Shown here: positions 10,466-19,780 of the stretch, piece after piece | How positions within the stretch are numbered: position 1 is the stretch's first letter | Layout of the letters: each line of letters opens with the position of its first letter | Origin: Gammaproteobacteria bacterium | Lineage (GTDB): Bacteria; Pseudomonadota; Gammaproteobacteria; VBWC01 | Direction of reading: 5' to 3' | Length of the DNA stretch: 64,000 bases | NCBI GenBank assembly: GCA_023266115.1 | Contig: JAHFRU010000009.1 | Span: 52,806-116,805, forward strand | Notes under the pieces: generated by a model | What the model was told of the DNA's origin: nothing | The model's database searches: none | The model's input: the letters and a program-made list of their open reading frames with translations, nothing else | Made by a program: the position numbers and the translations under genes

Positions 10466-10488
10466 AAGATATATACGTAATAAATGTT
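10466..10488. promoter_or_regulatory. NsrR-like operator upstream of the globin-reductase operon
   Basis: An AT-rich interrupted palindrome with arms AAGATATATAC and GTAATAAATGTT lies in an otherwise GC-rich genome. Compared by eye with the proteobacterial NsrR consensus (AAGATGYATTT arms around an 11-1-11 arrangement), 17 of 22 arm positions agree. It sits 31-53 bases upstream of the trHb start, where a repressor would cover the promoter. NsrR itself is not in the window. Confidence 0.5.
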
Positions 10489-10836
10489 ATATAGGTGGCT
10501 TCGGCAAGTCAAACCAAACCTTGCAGAAGCGGTTGTTTATTTAAGATATTCCTGAGAATCCCGGTCGGATATCGCGGCCGCAGTCGCCGCGTCGGATAGC
10601 CTGCTGGCAATGGCTTTGACGCGTCACAATGGCGCGCTGCTGTCGGTCATCGGTGGCGTGTAAACACCGGCTGCCCGTCGCGATGCGCGATCGCAGCGCC
10701 CCGGCCAGGCCGGATCGATGACGGCGGATGCGGCGGCGCCGTGGCATAATGGTCGGGCGTTGGTCATGTCGCTGCCGCGGCGGTTTGCAGGTCGATATTA
10801 ACCGCGGTGTGGCGACTTAACAGGTAACCGGTAACA

Positions 10837-11349
10837 ATGAAGAACAAGACACAAGACGTACTTGTCGGCATCGTCATGGGATCGCGTTCTGACTGGGCGA
10901 CCATGGAGCATGCGGCGCAGACGCTCGAGCAACTGGGCATCGCCCATGACGTGGCGATAGTCTCGGCGCACCGGACGCCCGACCGGTTGTTTGAATATGC
11001 GGAAGCGGCGCGGGGGCGCGGCATCGAGGTGATAATCGCCGGCGCGGGCGGCGCCGCGCATCTGCCGGGCATGCTCGCGGCGAAGACCCCGGTGCCAGTG
11101 CTCGGTGTGCCTGTCCAGTCGCAGGCGCTCAACGGTCTGGACTCCCTTTTGTCGATGGTCCAGATGCCGGCGGGCGTGCCGGTAGGCACGCTGGCGATCG
11201 GCAAGGCGGGTGCCGTCAATGCAGCATTGCTGGCCGCGGCCATCGTGGCCAACAAGCATCCGCGATTCGCGAGTGCCCTGGATGCCTACCGGCAGCAACA
11301 GACGGAAGGTGTGCTGGAAAATACCGATCCGCGCGACACGCCGTCTTGA
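10837..11349 (+). CDS. purE: N5-carboxyaminoimidazole ribonucleotide mutase
   Basis: A 170-residue class I PurE that converts N5-CAIR to CAIR in purine synthesis. Hallmarks are '[13 protein letters not shown]' (substrate phosphate loop), '[13 protein letters not shown]' with the catalytic histidine, '[14 protein letters not shown]' and '[20 protein letters not shown]'. The length is slightly above the usual ~165. It is followed by purK, giving the classical purEK pair needed when PurK-made N5-CAIR is the substrate. Confidence 0.97.
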   Translation: MKNKTQDVLVGIVMGSRSDWATMEHAAQTLEQLGIAHDVAIVSAHRTPDRLFEYAEAARGRGIEVIIAGAGGAAHLPGMLAAKTPVPVLGVPVQSQALNGLDSLLSMVQMPAGVPVGTLAIGKAGAVNAALLAAAIVANKHPRFASALDAYRQQQTEGVLENTDPRDTPS

Positions 11350-11406
11350 TAGCGCGTGCAGGTGGTGACGAGTTTGGCGGGCGAATCCTGGGAAATTGAT
11401 CAGCGC

Positions 11407-12489
11407 GTGAAGATAGGAATTGTCGGCGGCGGACAGCTCGGGCGCATGCTGGCGCTGGCGGGGTATCCATTGGGCCTGACATTTACGGTGCTTGATCCGG
11501 CCGCGGACGCCTGCGCCGGCCAGGTCACGCGCCACCTCGTCGAAGGATTCGATAACGATACAGCGCTGGCCAGGCTGGCCGCCGATGCGGATGTGGCAAC
11601 GTTCGAGTTCGAAAACGTGCCGGTCGCGGCGGTGCGCAGGCTCGCCGACCGGCTGCCTGTTCATCCGTCGGCGGATGCGCTTGAAGTCTTGCAGGATCGG
11701 TTGACGGAGAAGCGGCTGTTTCAGGCGCTCGGCATGCCGACCGCGCCGATAGCCACCGTCGATACACGCGACGATCTGGTCGCCGCGATCGGCAGCGTCG
11801 GGTATCCCGCTGTCCTGAAGACGCGCCGGATGGGTTATGACGGCCGCGGGCAATATCGGCTGCAAGGTGCGCGGGACATTACCCCCGCCTGGCAACGGCT
11901 CGGCGGCAGTCCGCTGCTGCTGGAGGGATACGTCGATTTTCGTCGTGAACTATCGCTGGTTGCCGCGCGCAGCGTGTCCGGCGACACGGTGTTTTATCCG
12001 TTAACCGAGAATACGCATCGCGACGGCATTCTGCGGACGTCGCGCGTCATCCATGACGGCATGTTGCAGGCATCGGCGGAGCGGCACGCTCACGCATTGA
12101 TGCGGCGGCTGGATTACGTTGGTGTGCTGGCGCTGGAAATGTTTGACAAGGACGGCGTGCTGATTGCGAACGAGGCGGCCCCTCGCGTGCATAATTCCGG
12201 GCACTGGACCATTGAGGGGGCGGTGACGAGCCAGTTCGAAAATCATTTGCGCGCGATCCTCGATTGGCCGCTCGGACGTACCGATGCGCGTGGCTACTGC
12301 GCGATGGTAAATCTGATTGGTGTATTGCCGGACTGGCGCGAACTGCTGGGGCTGCCCGGCGTGCATGCGCACAGTTACGGGAAAGCCCCGGCGCCCGGCC
12401 GTAAACTGGGCCATGTCACGATAGTGGCCGATACGGAATCGGCGGGCGATGATCTGCTCGCGGCAGTGATACGACTGGTGGCGAACTAG
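11407..12489 (+). CDS. purK: 5-(carboxyamino)imidazole ribonucleotide synthase
   Basis: A 360-residue ATP-grasp enzyme that carboxylates AIR with ATP and bicarbonate to N5-CAIR. The N-terminus 'VKIGIVGGGQLGRMLA' is the PurK signature. Later come 'KTRRMGYDGRGQY' (ATP-grasp loop), 'REISL'-like 'RRELSLVAARS', 'ENTHRDGILRTSRV' and 'NEAAPRVHNSGHWT' with metal and substrate ligands. I use the GTG at 11407, which matches the family start. The frame is open from GTG 11356, seven bases past purE, so a 17-residue extension is possible. Either start leaves purE and purK closely linked. Confidence 0.95.
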   Translation: MKIGIVGGGQLGRMLALAGYPLGLTFTVLDPAADACAGQVTRHLVEGFDNDTALARLAADADVATFEFENVPVAAVRRLADRLPVHPSADALEVLQDRLTEKRLFQALGMPTAPIATVDTRDDLVAAIGSVGYPAVLKTRRMGYDGRGQYRLQGARDITPAWQRLGGSPLLLEGYVDFRRELSLVAARSVSGDTVFYPLTENTHRDGILRTSRVIHDGMLQASAERHAHALMRRLDYVGVLALEMFDKDGVLIANEAAPRVHNSGHWTIEGAVTSQFENHLRAILDWPLGRTDARGYCAMVNLIGVLPDWRELLGLPGVHAHSYGKAPAPGRKLGHVTIVADTESAGDDLLAAVIRLVAN

Positions 12490-12519
12490 CGGCGGCAGCC
12501 ACCTGTTTGCAAAACATCG

Positions 12520-12540
12520 CCGGCGGTGACGCACCGCCGG
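12520..12540 (+). terminator. GC-rich stem-loop after purK
   Basis: CCGGCGGT and ACCGCCGG form a perfect 8-bp stem with a five-base loop, 30 bases downstream of the purK stop. No T-run follows, so it may be an RNA-stabilising hairpin rather than an intrinsic terminator. Confidence 0.4.
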
Positions 12541-12652
12541 GCTGGCCGATGAAACAGTGCCGCAAGATCCGCTGCGGGGCGGGCTTGAAAATTTTTCTAT
12601 GGCCGGTATTGTACGGCAACCATTGGTCATAACCGTGGGGGAGCTGAACCCA

Positions 12653-13687
12653 ATGATCTTGTTCACCATGCTCGGGCGATACCTGAAGATCAGGATGCCG
12701 GTTGCCTGTCTGCGATTGTTCAGCATTTTGTGGCTGATTACCCCGGGGCTGCTTTACGCGGAGGGGCTGCCGCCCGGTCCGGCAGGCAGCCCGCCTGCGG
12801 CGACCGATGCGATACTCATCGAGGCCGGCGCGTTTGTTATGGGCAGTAACAGGGTCGACACGGACAAGCTGGGCGGTGAGTTTGGCGTCAACAAGCCGTG
12901 GTACCTGGACGAACATCCTGAGCATCGTGAAACGGTTCAGGCGTTTCTCGTCGACCGGTTTGAGGTGACCAACGCGCAGTACGCCACCTATGCACGCACG
13001 CAGAAAGCGGACGTGCCGCCGTATTGGATGAAGAACGGCTACCTGCTCGCACTGGCGCGGGAGCAACTGCCGACCGAGTCGGAAGATCGGCTGCGGCGCC
13101 TCGTCACCGAAGTATTCAAACTGGATGTCGATGCCAGCGCACTCGACAAGGCGCAACTGGAGGCGCTGATCGGTTTGCGTCTGCGTTATCTGGATAATGT
13201 GCCGGTGGTAAGCGTGACATGGTTCGAGGCAGACGCCTATTGTCGGTGGCGGGGCGCACGGTTACCGACCGAGAAGGAGTGGGAGCGGATCGCGCGCGGG
13301 GTCGATGGCCGCGAATTTCCGTGGGGTAACGACTGGAAGGCAGGCGTCAGTCATACCGGCGAGAATCCGGACTATGACGACGTCGCACCAGTCGATGCGT
13401 TTGCGTCGGACGTGACGCCGGAAGGCGTGCGGGATATCGCCGGCAACGTTTCCGAGTGGGTGGCCGACTGGTACCAGCCGTATTCAGGCGCGGATTTTAA
13501 GTCAACGGATTTCGGTGAAACATCGAAGGTGGTGCGCGGTTCGAGCTGGAGCGATGGCGCCGTCCACTACAATCTTCGGCTGTTTCAACGCAGCGCTTAC
13601 CGGTTCTACCTGCCGCCGGATGGGCGCTATGAAGATGTGGGCTTCCGGTGCGTCACGGATGCTGGCCGCGCTGACAAGTCATCATAG
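12653..13687 (+). CDS. Exported SUMF1/FGE-sulfatase domain protein
   Basis: A 344-residue protein with a basic N-terminus and hydrophobic signal segment ending near 'GLLYAEG'. A formylglycine-generating-enzyme (SUMF1) fold follows: 'GAFVMGSN', 'FLVDRFEVTNAQYATYA', 'PVVSVTWFEADAYCRWRGARLPTEKEWE', 'FPWGNDW', 'DIAGNVSEWVADWY', 'VVRGSSW' and 'VGFRCV'. ATG 12653 is preceded by GGGGGAG, which favours it over a GTG 32 codons earlier. Bacterial secreted members rarely modify sulfatases; many act as binding or redox-linked enzymes (EgtB/PvdO relatives). A ~60-residue insertion after 'YATYA' is atypical. No sulfatase gene is nearby. Confidence 0.85.
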   Translation: MILFTMLGRYLKIRMPVACLRLFSILWLITPGLLYAEGLPPGPAGSPPAATDAILIEAGAFVMGSNRVDTDKLGGEFGVNKPWYLDEHPEHRETVQAFLVDRFEVTNAQYATYARTQKADVPPYWMKNGYLLALAREQLPTESEDRLRRLVTEVFKLDVDASALDKAQLEALIGLRLRYLDNVPVVSVTWFEADAYCRWRGARLPTEKEWERIARGVDGREFPWGNDWKAGVSHTGENPDYDDVAPVDAFASDVTPEGVRDIAGNVSEWVADWYQPYSGADFKSTDFGETSKVVRGSSWSDGAVHYNLRLFQRSAYRFYLPPDGRYEDVGFRCVTDAGRADKSS

Positions 13688-13787
13688 TGCCGGCAATATC
13701 CCGCACCGATTGTGGCTGCTGTCGGATGGGCGTGAACGCCGGTCTGACGGCGGCGGGCGAAGTACTGTCCAGTTTTCCGGAGGTATT

Positions 13788-14177
13788 ATGAAGCGATGTC
13801 TGTGGGCGGGTTTGACCGCTGCTGTTATGAGTGGCGCATACTTCCCGGCCCATGCACTCGACGATATGTTGCTCGCGGCGCAGATCGATACGCTCAAACA
13901 GATGACGGCGCTCGGCCGCCGTTGCAGTGATCGACTCGATATCGATGGCAAGGCCGCTGCTACAGGCGGCGTGTGCGGCGAATACGCCGAGAAATTCCAT
14001 GTGCTGTGGCAATCAAGAAACGGGCTGGATGGACAGATCAATGATCTTGTCGCGCCCTATCGAAATGGTGGCAAGGCCTGTGACGGCCGGTGCGCCGATG
14101 TGCTGGTGCAGATCGATCAGTTAAAAACGACGGTGATCTACTACCTCGACTACATCGATTTTCTGAAGGACATGTAG
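13788..14177 (+). CDS. Exported hypothetical protein with four cysteines
   Basis: A 129-residue protein with a clear signal peptide (KRCLWAGLTAAVMSGAYFPAHA-LDD) and GGAGG five bases before ATG 13788. The mature part has cysteines in 'RRCSDRL', 'GGVCGEY' and 'KACDGRCADVL', suggesting two disulphides in the periplasm. It ends with a helical segment 'QIDQLKTTVIYYLDYIDFLKDM'. I do not recognise the family. It follows the SUMF1-like gene by about 100 bases on the same strand and may be co-transcribed. Confidence 0.75.
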   Translation: MKRCLWAGLTAAVMSGAYFPAHALDDMLLAAQIDTLKQMTALGRRCSDRLDIDGKAAATGGVCGEYAEKFHVLWQSRNGLDGQINDLVAPYRNGGKACDGRCADVLVQIDQLKTTVIYYLDYIDFLKDM

Positions 14178-14297
14178 TTTCGTTGCCGACCGAACCGGCA
14201 GGTCGTATCAGATTTATGGGCACCGGCGTGGCGGATCAGATGTATCCAATCGAGCGTGTACCGGGCAACCGGGGCGTTCGACTGTCTGCCGCGGGGG

Positions 14298-14474
14298 TCA
14301 GGCGATGGTGTGATCGTCCTTGTCGTCTTCCTTCAGTAAATCCTCATCCGACACGACTTCTTCTTTGATCGAGTCCAGAATGCCGTCGCGTGTTTCCTGG
14401 AAATTGTTAACAGTGCGGCCGATGGCGTAGCCCACCACCACCAGACCGGCGCTCACGAGTAATCGAGCAATCAT
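14298..14474 (-). CDS. Small single-helix membrane protein (58 residues)
   Basis: Reading the minus strand from ATG at 14474 gives a 58-residue protein. It has an N-terminal membrane helix (MIARLLVSAGLVVVGYAIG, residues 1-19), then a hydrophilic and strongly acidic tail ('DSIKEEVVSDEDLLKEDDKDD'). A good ribosome-binding site (GAGGAG) precedes the ATG with proper spacing. The coding pattern, start context and charged tail support a real gene. No family is recognised; the topology (N-in/N-out anchor plus acidic cytoplasmic tail) is typical of small regulatory or scaffold peptides. It is convergent with the preceding plus-strand gene. Confidence 0.65.
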   Translation of the reverse strand: MIARLLVSAGLVVVGYAIGRTVNNFQETRDGILDSIKEEVVSDEDLLKEDDKDDHTIA

Positions 14475-15069
14475 CTATTATCTCCTCGGCTTGAATCAGT
14501 ATCGTGGTGCGATTGTAACCGCAAAGGTGGCATCACGGTACCAGGAAGCGAATATGGCCGGTCGAGCCGGTGCTCAATCCGCCGCGCGCCGGGCCTCACT
14601 GCGGTTGCAGTAGATTTGAATTCGATTGCTGCCCGATACCGAAGGCGTCAAATTGTGCGCGTCAACAGAATTAAAAACCATTGTCATCGCGTGCGGCCGT
14701 GCTACCATTTGCTCGTTTATTCGACAATATTACCCCGGCGCTGCAGGGCGGTAACCGGTTGAGCCAGCGACATATGCAGGTCGTGAGCGCATGCCGACAT
14801 TTTATATCTCTCCTATATTATCGACAACGGGCTCTGGCATTTCGACTGGTAGCTGCGTCTGGTTGTACGAGGTGTCAAGTGCCACGGACTTCCGCCAGTT
14901 TATCCGGCGAGGATGTGGAAGATGCTGAAGGATGATCCGGATTGGCGGCGCAGCGGCGAAATGCACACATGGTCGAGGGCGTGATGCGAACAAGCGGGAC
15001 GCCACAAGGCCAGTCCTGGTGTTACCTCCGCCCGGACGGCCGCATTGAGAATTAACAAGAGGCAGGTGC
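14475..15069. other. Long intergenic region before the beta-carbonic anhydrase
   Basis: About 595 bases with no gene I can support. A short plus-strand frame ending just before 15055 (from an ATG near 14971, containing 'QSWCYLRPDGRIEN') looks peptide-like but has no start signal. There is an AT-rich tract near 14640-14730 and another near 14795-14830 that could hold promoters. Confidence 0.4.
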
Positions 15070-15738
15070 ATGGAACTTGAAGAGCTTTTCGAGAACAATC
15101 GCCGCTGGGCTGCATCAATGGTCGAGCAAGACGCGGATATTTTTTTAAAATTATCGCGACAGCAGGCGCCTCAATTTCTATGGATAGGCTGCTCGGACAG
15201 CCGGGTGCCGGCCAACGAAATCGTTGACCTGTTACCGGGGGAGTTGTTTGTGCACCGTAATGTGGCCAACATCGTCGTGCACACCGATTTGAATTGCCTG
15301 TCCGTTATCCAGTATGCGGTCGATGTGCTTAAGGTCAGTCACGTGATTGTCTGTGGGCACTACGGGTGCGGTGGTGTGCAGGCGGCCATCAGGAACAGCC
15401 GACTTGGTTTGATTGAAAACTGGTTGCGCCATGTGCAGGACGTGCGTCTCAAACATGATGCGCATTTGTGTACGATCAAGGACGAGACGCCTCTGATTAA
15501 GCGGATGTGCGAGCTGAACGTCATCGAGCAGGCGGTCAGCGTGTGCCAGACCACGATCGTGCAGGACGCCTGGGCGCGCGGGCAGTCGCTTACCGTTCAC
15601 GGGTGGATTTACAGCATTGAAGATGGTCTGCTGCGTAATCTGGGGATATGCGCCTCCAATATGGAAGAGCTTACCGCCTGTTACCGCGCGGCGATCGGCT
15701 CAAGTCCGGCCGGGCAGTACTACGCGGTCACGGTGTGA
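15070..15738 (+). CDS. can: Beta-class carbonic anhydrase
   Basis: A 222-residue zinc enzyme interconverting CO2 and bicarbonate in the cytoplasm. Zinc ligands are Cys in 'WIGCSDSRVPANEI' (about residue 41), His in 'VCGHYGCGGVQAA' and the following Cys; the Asp-Arg pair of 'CSDSR' is the catalytic dyad. 'ELFVHRNVANIVVHTDLNCLSVIQYAVDVL' and 'VHGWIYSIEDGLL' are standard for E. coli Can-like enzymes. Length is normal. It is monocistronic. With the alpha-type gene upstream broken, this is the intact carbonic anhydrase of the window. Confidence 0.97.
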   Translation: MELEELFENNRRWAASMVEQDADIFLKLSRQQAPQFLWIGCSDSRVPANEIVDLLPGELFVHRNVANIVVHTDLNCLSVIQYAVDVLKVSHVIVCGHYGCGGVQAAIRNSRLGLIENWLRHVQDVRLKHDAHLCTIKDETPLIKRMCELNVIEQAVSVCQTTIVQDAWARGQSLTVHGWIYSIEDGLLRNLGICASNMEELTACYRAAIGSSPAGQYYAVTV

Positions 15739-16330
15739 GTTGTCCGGCCCGGCGGAGGTCCCCGCGGCTCTCCTGCGCACGCTGCTGCCGGGCAAGGATT
15801 CATGTCGCGCCGTGATCGTTGATCGAAGGCGTGCTTGGCAATAAATATTTTGTTAGAGCGGCGGCGAGCGCGCATGGGCGCGGTCAAAAACCGTAACGAC
15901 TTTCGCGGGCGGCCGCGCGCATTACCCTCCTCGACTACGTAAACAAGTCCTTCCGGTGCATGCTTAGGCTGTTTGATAACGACCTTCCCGCAGTGCTGCG
16001 GTTTCAACTACCGCTTATAGCTTGCCTGACCGCGATTGCCGATCGCGCGGCATTTTTTAGTCGCGGCAGCCGCGGACTGGGCCCCACCGCTCTGCCGGTG
16101 ACTGTCGCAAGAATAAGTGATTGCGATCACATTGTGACGCCGCGCCTTGTTGGTCGTGTTGTTTGAGCGTATAAAAGAATGAATCGTATCGAGTGCGGTT
16201 GTTCCTGTGTCCTGCCGGCTGGAAACGTAAGGCGGGCGCATCGGTCGCCGCGTCGTATATCGATACGACGTGTCCGCCTGCTGTTGTTGCGGGCGTTCCC
16301 GACGCTTTCGGTTCCGCCAGGAGGAAAGCG
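15739..16330. other. Intergenic region upstream of the GGDEF-EAL gene
   Basis: About 590 bases without a supported gene. It contains a 14-base perfect palindrome at 16117-16130 listed separately, and inverted GC-rich segments around 16025-16085. The GGDEF-EAL frame stays open back to GTG 16193, but the strong ribosome-binding site places the start at 16331. Confidence 0.4.
16117..16130. promoter_or_regulatory. CRP/FNR-family-like palindrome
   Basis: GTGAT-TGCG-ATCAC is a perfect interrupted palindrome matching the half-site spacing of the CRP/FNR superfamily (FNR: TTGAT-N4-ATCAA). It lies about 200 bases upstream of the GGDEF-EAL start. Which regulator binds, if any, cannot be told. Confidence 0.3.
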
Positions 16331-18568
16331 ATGGTCTGGAGCTCGGTCCTCGTGATGACCGGTATCGATCTGGCTATCATTCTGGTCGCGGTTTACGTGT
16401 GGGTCCTGCTGCTCCGTTATCGTCATAGCGTCCGTACTCTTGGCCTGGTGGCCAGCATGTATATTATGTTGGCCGGCCTTGGCTTCATCGCCTGTTTCCA
16501 TCTGGTTGATCTGTATTTGATGCATATCCAGCCTTCGTTGAACTCGACGGAGTCGGCGATGGCGTGGATGACGGTACTGCATCTGACGTGGAGCAGGATC
16601 GCTATGCCGCTGGGGATTGCGGTGATCGGTGTTGGATTGGTGTTTCTCATTAAGCGCCTGATTCCGTCCCCGGTGAAAATGCTGGGTTCGCTGAACGCGG
16701 CCGAACGTGGGCTATCCAGCGAATTGGCTGCAAGACAGCAGGTGGAGGCGTCTCTACGAAAAAGCAATGACGAGCTTGAAGCCCGTGTGGCGGAACGCGC
16801 CGACGAACTCTTCGTCGTGAGCAAGCGGCTTCAGGACGAGATTACGGAACGACGTCGATCCGAAGACTCACTGCGCAGCAGCGAGGAACGTTTTCGTGTG
16901 CTGTATCACGAGAATCCGTCGATGTTCTTCACCGTGGACAGCGCGGGTAGTCTGCTATCCGTCAATCAGTTCGGCGCCGACGTTTTGGGGTATGCAGTTG
17001 AGGAATTGATCGGCACGAGTGTTGCGGAGATATTCCGGCGCGAGGATCGGGAGCTGTTCCACAGTTGCCTCGCGAATTGTTTTGAGGAGCCGGGTGTGGT
17101 TCATCAGGCTGAGATTCAGGCGTCCGATCGCCGCGGATGTTCGCTCTGGCTCAAAATGATCGGTCGGGTGATAGTGGACCGTTCCGGGCAGAGCGTCGGT
17201 CTGATTGTTTGCGATAACGTCACTGATTTGCACCAGCTGTCGCAGCGACTGTCGCATCAGGCCAGCCACGACGTATTGACCGGGCTGGTCAATCGCCGGG
17301 AGTTCGAGCGGCGTCTCGGCCGCATCCTGAGCGCGGCGCAGCAGGAGACCGGAGAGTACGCGGTATGTTACCTGGACCTCGACAAGTTCAAGTACGTCAA
17401 CGATAGCTGCGGGCATGCGGCCGGCGACGAGTTGTTGCGTCAATTGGGTAATGTATTGCGCAAGCGCATCCGCAAGCGGGATACCGTCGCAAGGCTGGGC
17501 GGTGATGAATTCGCGGTACTGCTGGAGCATTGCGCGCCGATTCAGGCACGTCGCTTTGCCGATGAGCTTTGCCAGGCGATTGGTGACTTCCAGTTTGTCT
17601 GGGAAGGACAGGAGTTTTCTATCGGCGTCAGCATCGGTCTCGTGTCCCTCACGTCCGAAAGCAAGACGCTTGATCAGGTAATGGGCGACGCTGACAAGGC
17701 ATGCTATATGGCGAAGGAAAAGGGGCGTAATCGCGTGTACGTCGCCGGAACCCTGCCCCGGACGCACAATGTTCAGCATGACGCGGATCGCTGGTATGCG
17801 CGGTTACAGCAGGCGTTGAAGCAGGATGAATTCCGTCTCTATCATCAGCCAATCTTTCCGATGCGGTTGAACGATCAGCCCCGGCAGCACTACGAGGTAT
17901 TATTGAGAATGGTCGACGCATCGGGAAGTATTCTGCCGCCTGGAGTATTTATTCGGTCCGTTGAGCGACTGGGACTGGCGCCGGCGGTTGATCGCTGGGT
18001 CGTTTCACATGTGCTCGAGTGGCTCGCGCTGCATCCGGAGCGGTTGGATGCTCTTTACATTGCGTCGATAAACCTTTCCGGAATCTCACTTTCAGACGAC
18101 GATTTTCTCGGCTTTCTGCGCGGGCAGTTGACCACTTACCGGCATCTAGCGGAAAAGATTTGTTTTGAAGTCACGGAGACAGCTGCAATATCGACACCGG
18201 AGCGAACGGCGCGTTATATGGGTGCGCTCCGGGATCTCGGCTGTCATTTTGCGCTCGATGATTTCGGCAGCGGGGCCTCGTCGTTCGAGTGCCTGAAACG
18301 GCTGCCGGTGGACTTCATCAAGATCGACGGGATATTTGTCAGAAATATCGCTCGGGATTCCGTCGATTATCTGATGGTGAATTCTTTCCACGAAATTGCG
18401 GAAACGATGGGCAAGCAGACGATTGCGGAATGTGTCGAGAATCAGGACATCTATGAGAAGCTGTTTGAAATAGGTATTACCTATGTGCAGGGCTTTGGCC
18501 TGGCCGAGCCCCGCCCGCTGTGTGGAGATCAGGAGATCGAGCCGGTGGCGGCATTAGCTGCCGGATAA
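16331..18568 (+). CDS. Membrane-bound PAS-GGDEF-EAL c-di-GMP enzyme
   Basis: A 745-residue protein. About three membrane helices (residues ~5-110) lead to a coiled coil ('ASLRKSNDELEARVAERADEL'), a PAS domain (~185-300), a GGDEF domain and an EAL domain. The cyclase has an intact 'GGDEF' and an RKRD inhibitory site five residues before it. The phosphodiesterase has 'EVL' in place of EAL plus 'INLSG', 'FEVTE', 'DDFGSG', 'IKIDG' and 'QGFGLAEP', so its metal and catalytic residues look complete. It could therefore make or degrade c-di-GMP, gated by the sensor. The start at 16331 has AGGAGG six bases upstream. It stands alone in its transcription unit. Confidence 0.93.
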   Translation: MVWSSVLVMTGIDLAIILVAVYVWVLLLRYRHSVRTLGLVASMYIMLAGLGFIACFHLVDLYLMHIQPSLNSTESAMAWMTVLHLTWSRIAMPLGIAVIGVGLVFLIKRLIPSPVKMLGSLNAAERGLSSELAARQQVEASLRKSNDELEARVAERADELFVVSKRLQDEITERRRSEDSLRSSEERFRVLYHENPSMFFTVDSAGSLLSVNQFGADVLGYAVEELIGTSVAEIFRREDRELFHSCLANCFEEPGVVHQAEIQASDRRGCSLWLKMIGRVIVDRSGQSVGLIVCDNVTDLHQLSQRLSHQASHDVLTGLVNRREFERRLGRILSAAQQETGEYAVCYLDLDKFKYVNDSCGHAAGDELLRQLGNVLRKRIRKRDTVARLGGDEFAVLLEHCAPIQARRFADELCQAIGDFQFVWEGQEFSIGVSIGLVSLTSESKTLDQVMGDADKACYMAKEKGRNRVYVAGTLPRTHNVQHDADRWYARLQQALKQDEFRLYHQPIFPMRLNDQPRQHYEVLLRMVDASGSILPPGVFIRSVERLGLAPAVDRWVVSHVLEWLALHPERLDALYIASINLSGISLSDDDFLGFLRGQLTTYRHLAEKICFEVTETAAISTPERTARYMGALRDLGCHFALDDFGSGASSFECLKRLPVDFIKIDGIFVRNIARDSVDYLMVNSFHEIAETMGKQTIAECVENQDIYEKLFEIGITYVQGFGLAEPRPLCGDQEIEPVAALAAG

Positions 18569-18755
18569 CCGGTTATCTGCATCGTCTGGTCATAGACATT
18601 TCGACGGATCATGCCGCACTGGAATCGCGAGCAGCGGGCCGACCCCGCCGGCGCGTCGCTTCGTTCGTCGGCTATAATGCGCGTCCTCCCGGGGGGTGGC
18701 GGCATTTCTCGTCAGGGATAGGGTTTTTTGTTATGCAGATATTCAGTGGAGCGAT

Positions 18756-19343
18756 ATGAAACGAATTCGAATGGAGCGATATGCGCGATTGATTTTAATC
18801 GGGCGCGGAATGACCCTGGCGGGGTTGCTGGTGGTTGGCGCCGTTGCAGTGGCCGCCGATATGCTCGAGCCGGTGTTGAAGGATCGTGGCAAGCATTTTC
18901 AGACGGAGGGCAAGGTGGTACCTGTTGAAAAGGACGGTATTCACGACCCGGTCAATGCGTCTGTTGGTTACCTGCAACCGCCGCACGTCGCGATGACGGA
19001 TTTCCCGCGTGATAATGCCGGGTTGACTAACTGGGTGGAGACAGTCGACAAGGGCCTGATCGCCCCGCGCGCCGACTTGTTGGGACACGCGCAGATGAAA
19101 CTGCTGGATACGGACATTATCTTTGCCGACACCGGAGCGATGCCCAAAGTGCGGTTTCCGCACAAGGCGCACACGGAGTGGCTGGACTGCTCCAATTGCC
19201 ACCCGGCTATTTTCACGCAGCAGAAGGGGACGAGCAACATCGCGATGACTGATGTTCTTCAGGGTCAGTATTGCGGTGTGTGTCACGGCAAGGTCGCGTT
19301 TGCGCCGACGTTGAACTGCATGCGCTGTCATTCAGTACCATAA
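18756..19343 (+). CDS. Periplasmic trihaem c-type cytochrome (c3/c7-like)
   Basis: A 195-residue protein with a signal-anchor/signal peptide ending near 'VAVAAD'. Three CXXCH haem sites lie near the C-terminus (CSNCH, CGVCH, CMRCH). Preceding histidines such as 'FPHKAHTEWLD' fit bis-His ligation. The spacing 'H..H...LDCSNCHP' and 'MTDVLQGQYCGVCHGKVAF' resembles class III / c7-type cytochromes used in periplasmic or outer-surface electron transfer. The ~120 residues between the signal and the haem part are unusual for this family and carry no haem. No oxidoreductase is adjacent. GGAG lies five bases before the ATG. Confidence 0.9.
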   Translation: MKRIRMERYARLILIGRGMTLAGLLVVGAVAVAADMLEPVLKDRGKHFQTEGKVVPVEKDGIHDPVNASVGYLQPPHVAMTDFPRDNAGLTNWVETVDKGLIAPRADLLGHAQMKLLDTDIIFADTGAMPKVRFPHKAHTEWLDCSNCHPAIFTQQKGTSNIAMTDVLQGQYCGVCHGKVAFAPTLNCMRCHSVP

Positions 19344-19780
19344 TGCAGACAGGGCCCGCTGGGATCACCTCAAGTCAGGAAAGGCGCTGGCAGGCCCGTT
19401 TCCTGCTTCTTTCAATGCCGTTCCGGGCGGCGCGCGCGGATGCCGAAGATCGCGGTAGATTCGCCGGCCAGGCGGTAGCGCCGGAGCCCGTTTACGGTGG
19501 CCGTCGGCTGGTGCGCTGATAGAGACAGTTCGCGCCGGGATAAACAAACCGTGGCAATTGGTCGATAACTAGAATCGAGCCGGGCGGGTAGCATCGGCGG
19601 TTGGTGGTCAGCCGTGCATGACGCCAATCCGTTTTTTCATAAGAGATTGTTAAAAAAAAGGTTTATTATGTGGTGGGCATCGTTGGCGAACCGGGTTGGG
19701 CTTTCGGACTACCATGATCCGGGGGCCTCCGGGTCGTCGATGTTCACGGTCAGCGCACGGGATAGAAGGGATTTGGGCCA
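19344..19780. other. Intergenic region before the archaemetzincin-like gene
   Basis: About 437 bases. A 38-codon frame from ATG 19668 (AAGG upstream) ends at the TGA that overlaps the next gene's ATG (ATGA). It could be a coupled leader peptide, but its residues ('MWWASLANRVGLSDYHDPGA') match nothing I know. A T/A-rich tract at 19630-19670 is a plausible promoter. Confidence 0.35.

Noticed and set aside
12653..13687. SUMF1-like gene as a true sulfatase-activating enzyme
   Set aside because: No sulfatase is nearby, it is exported, and it carries an extra insertion; only the fold can be supported.
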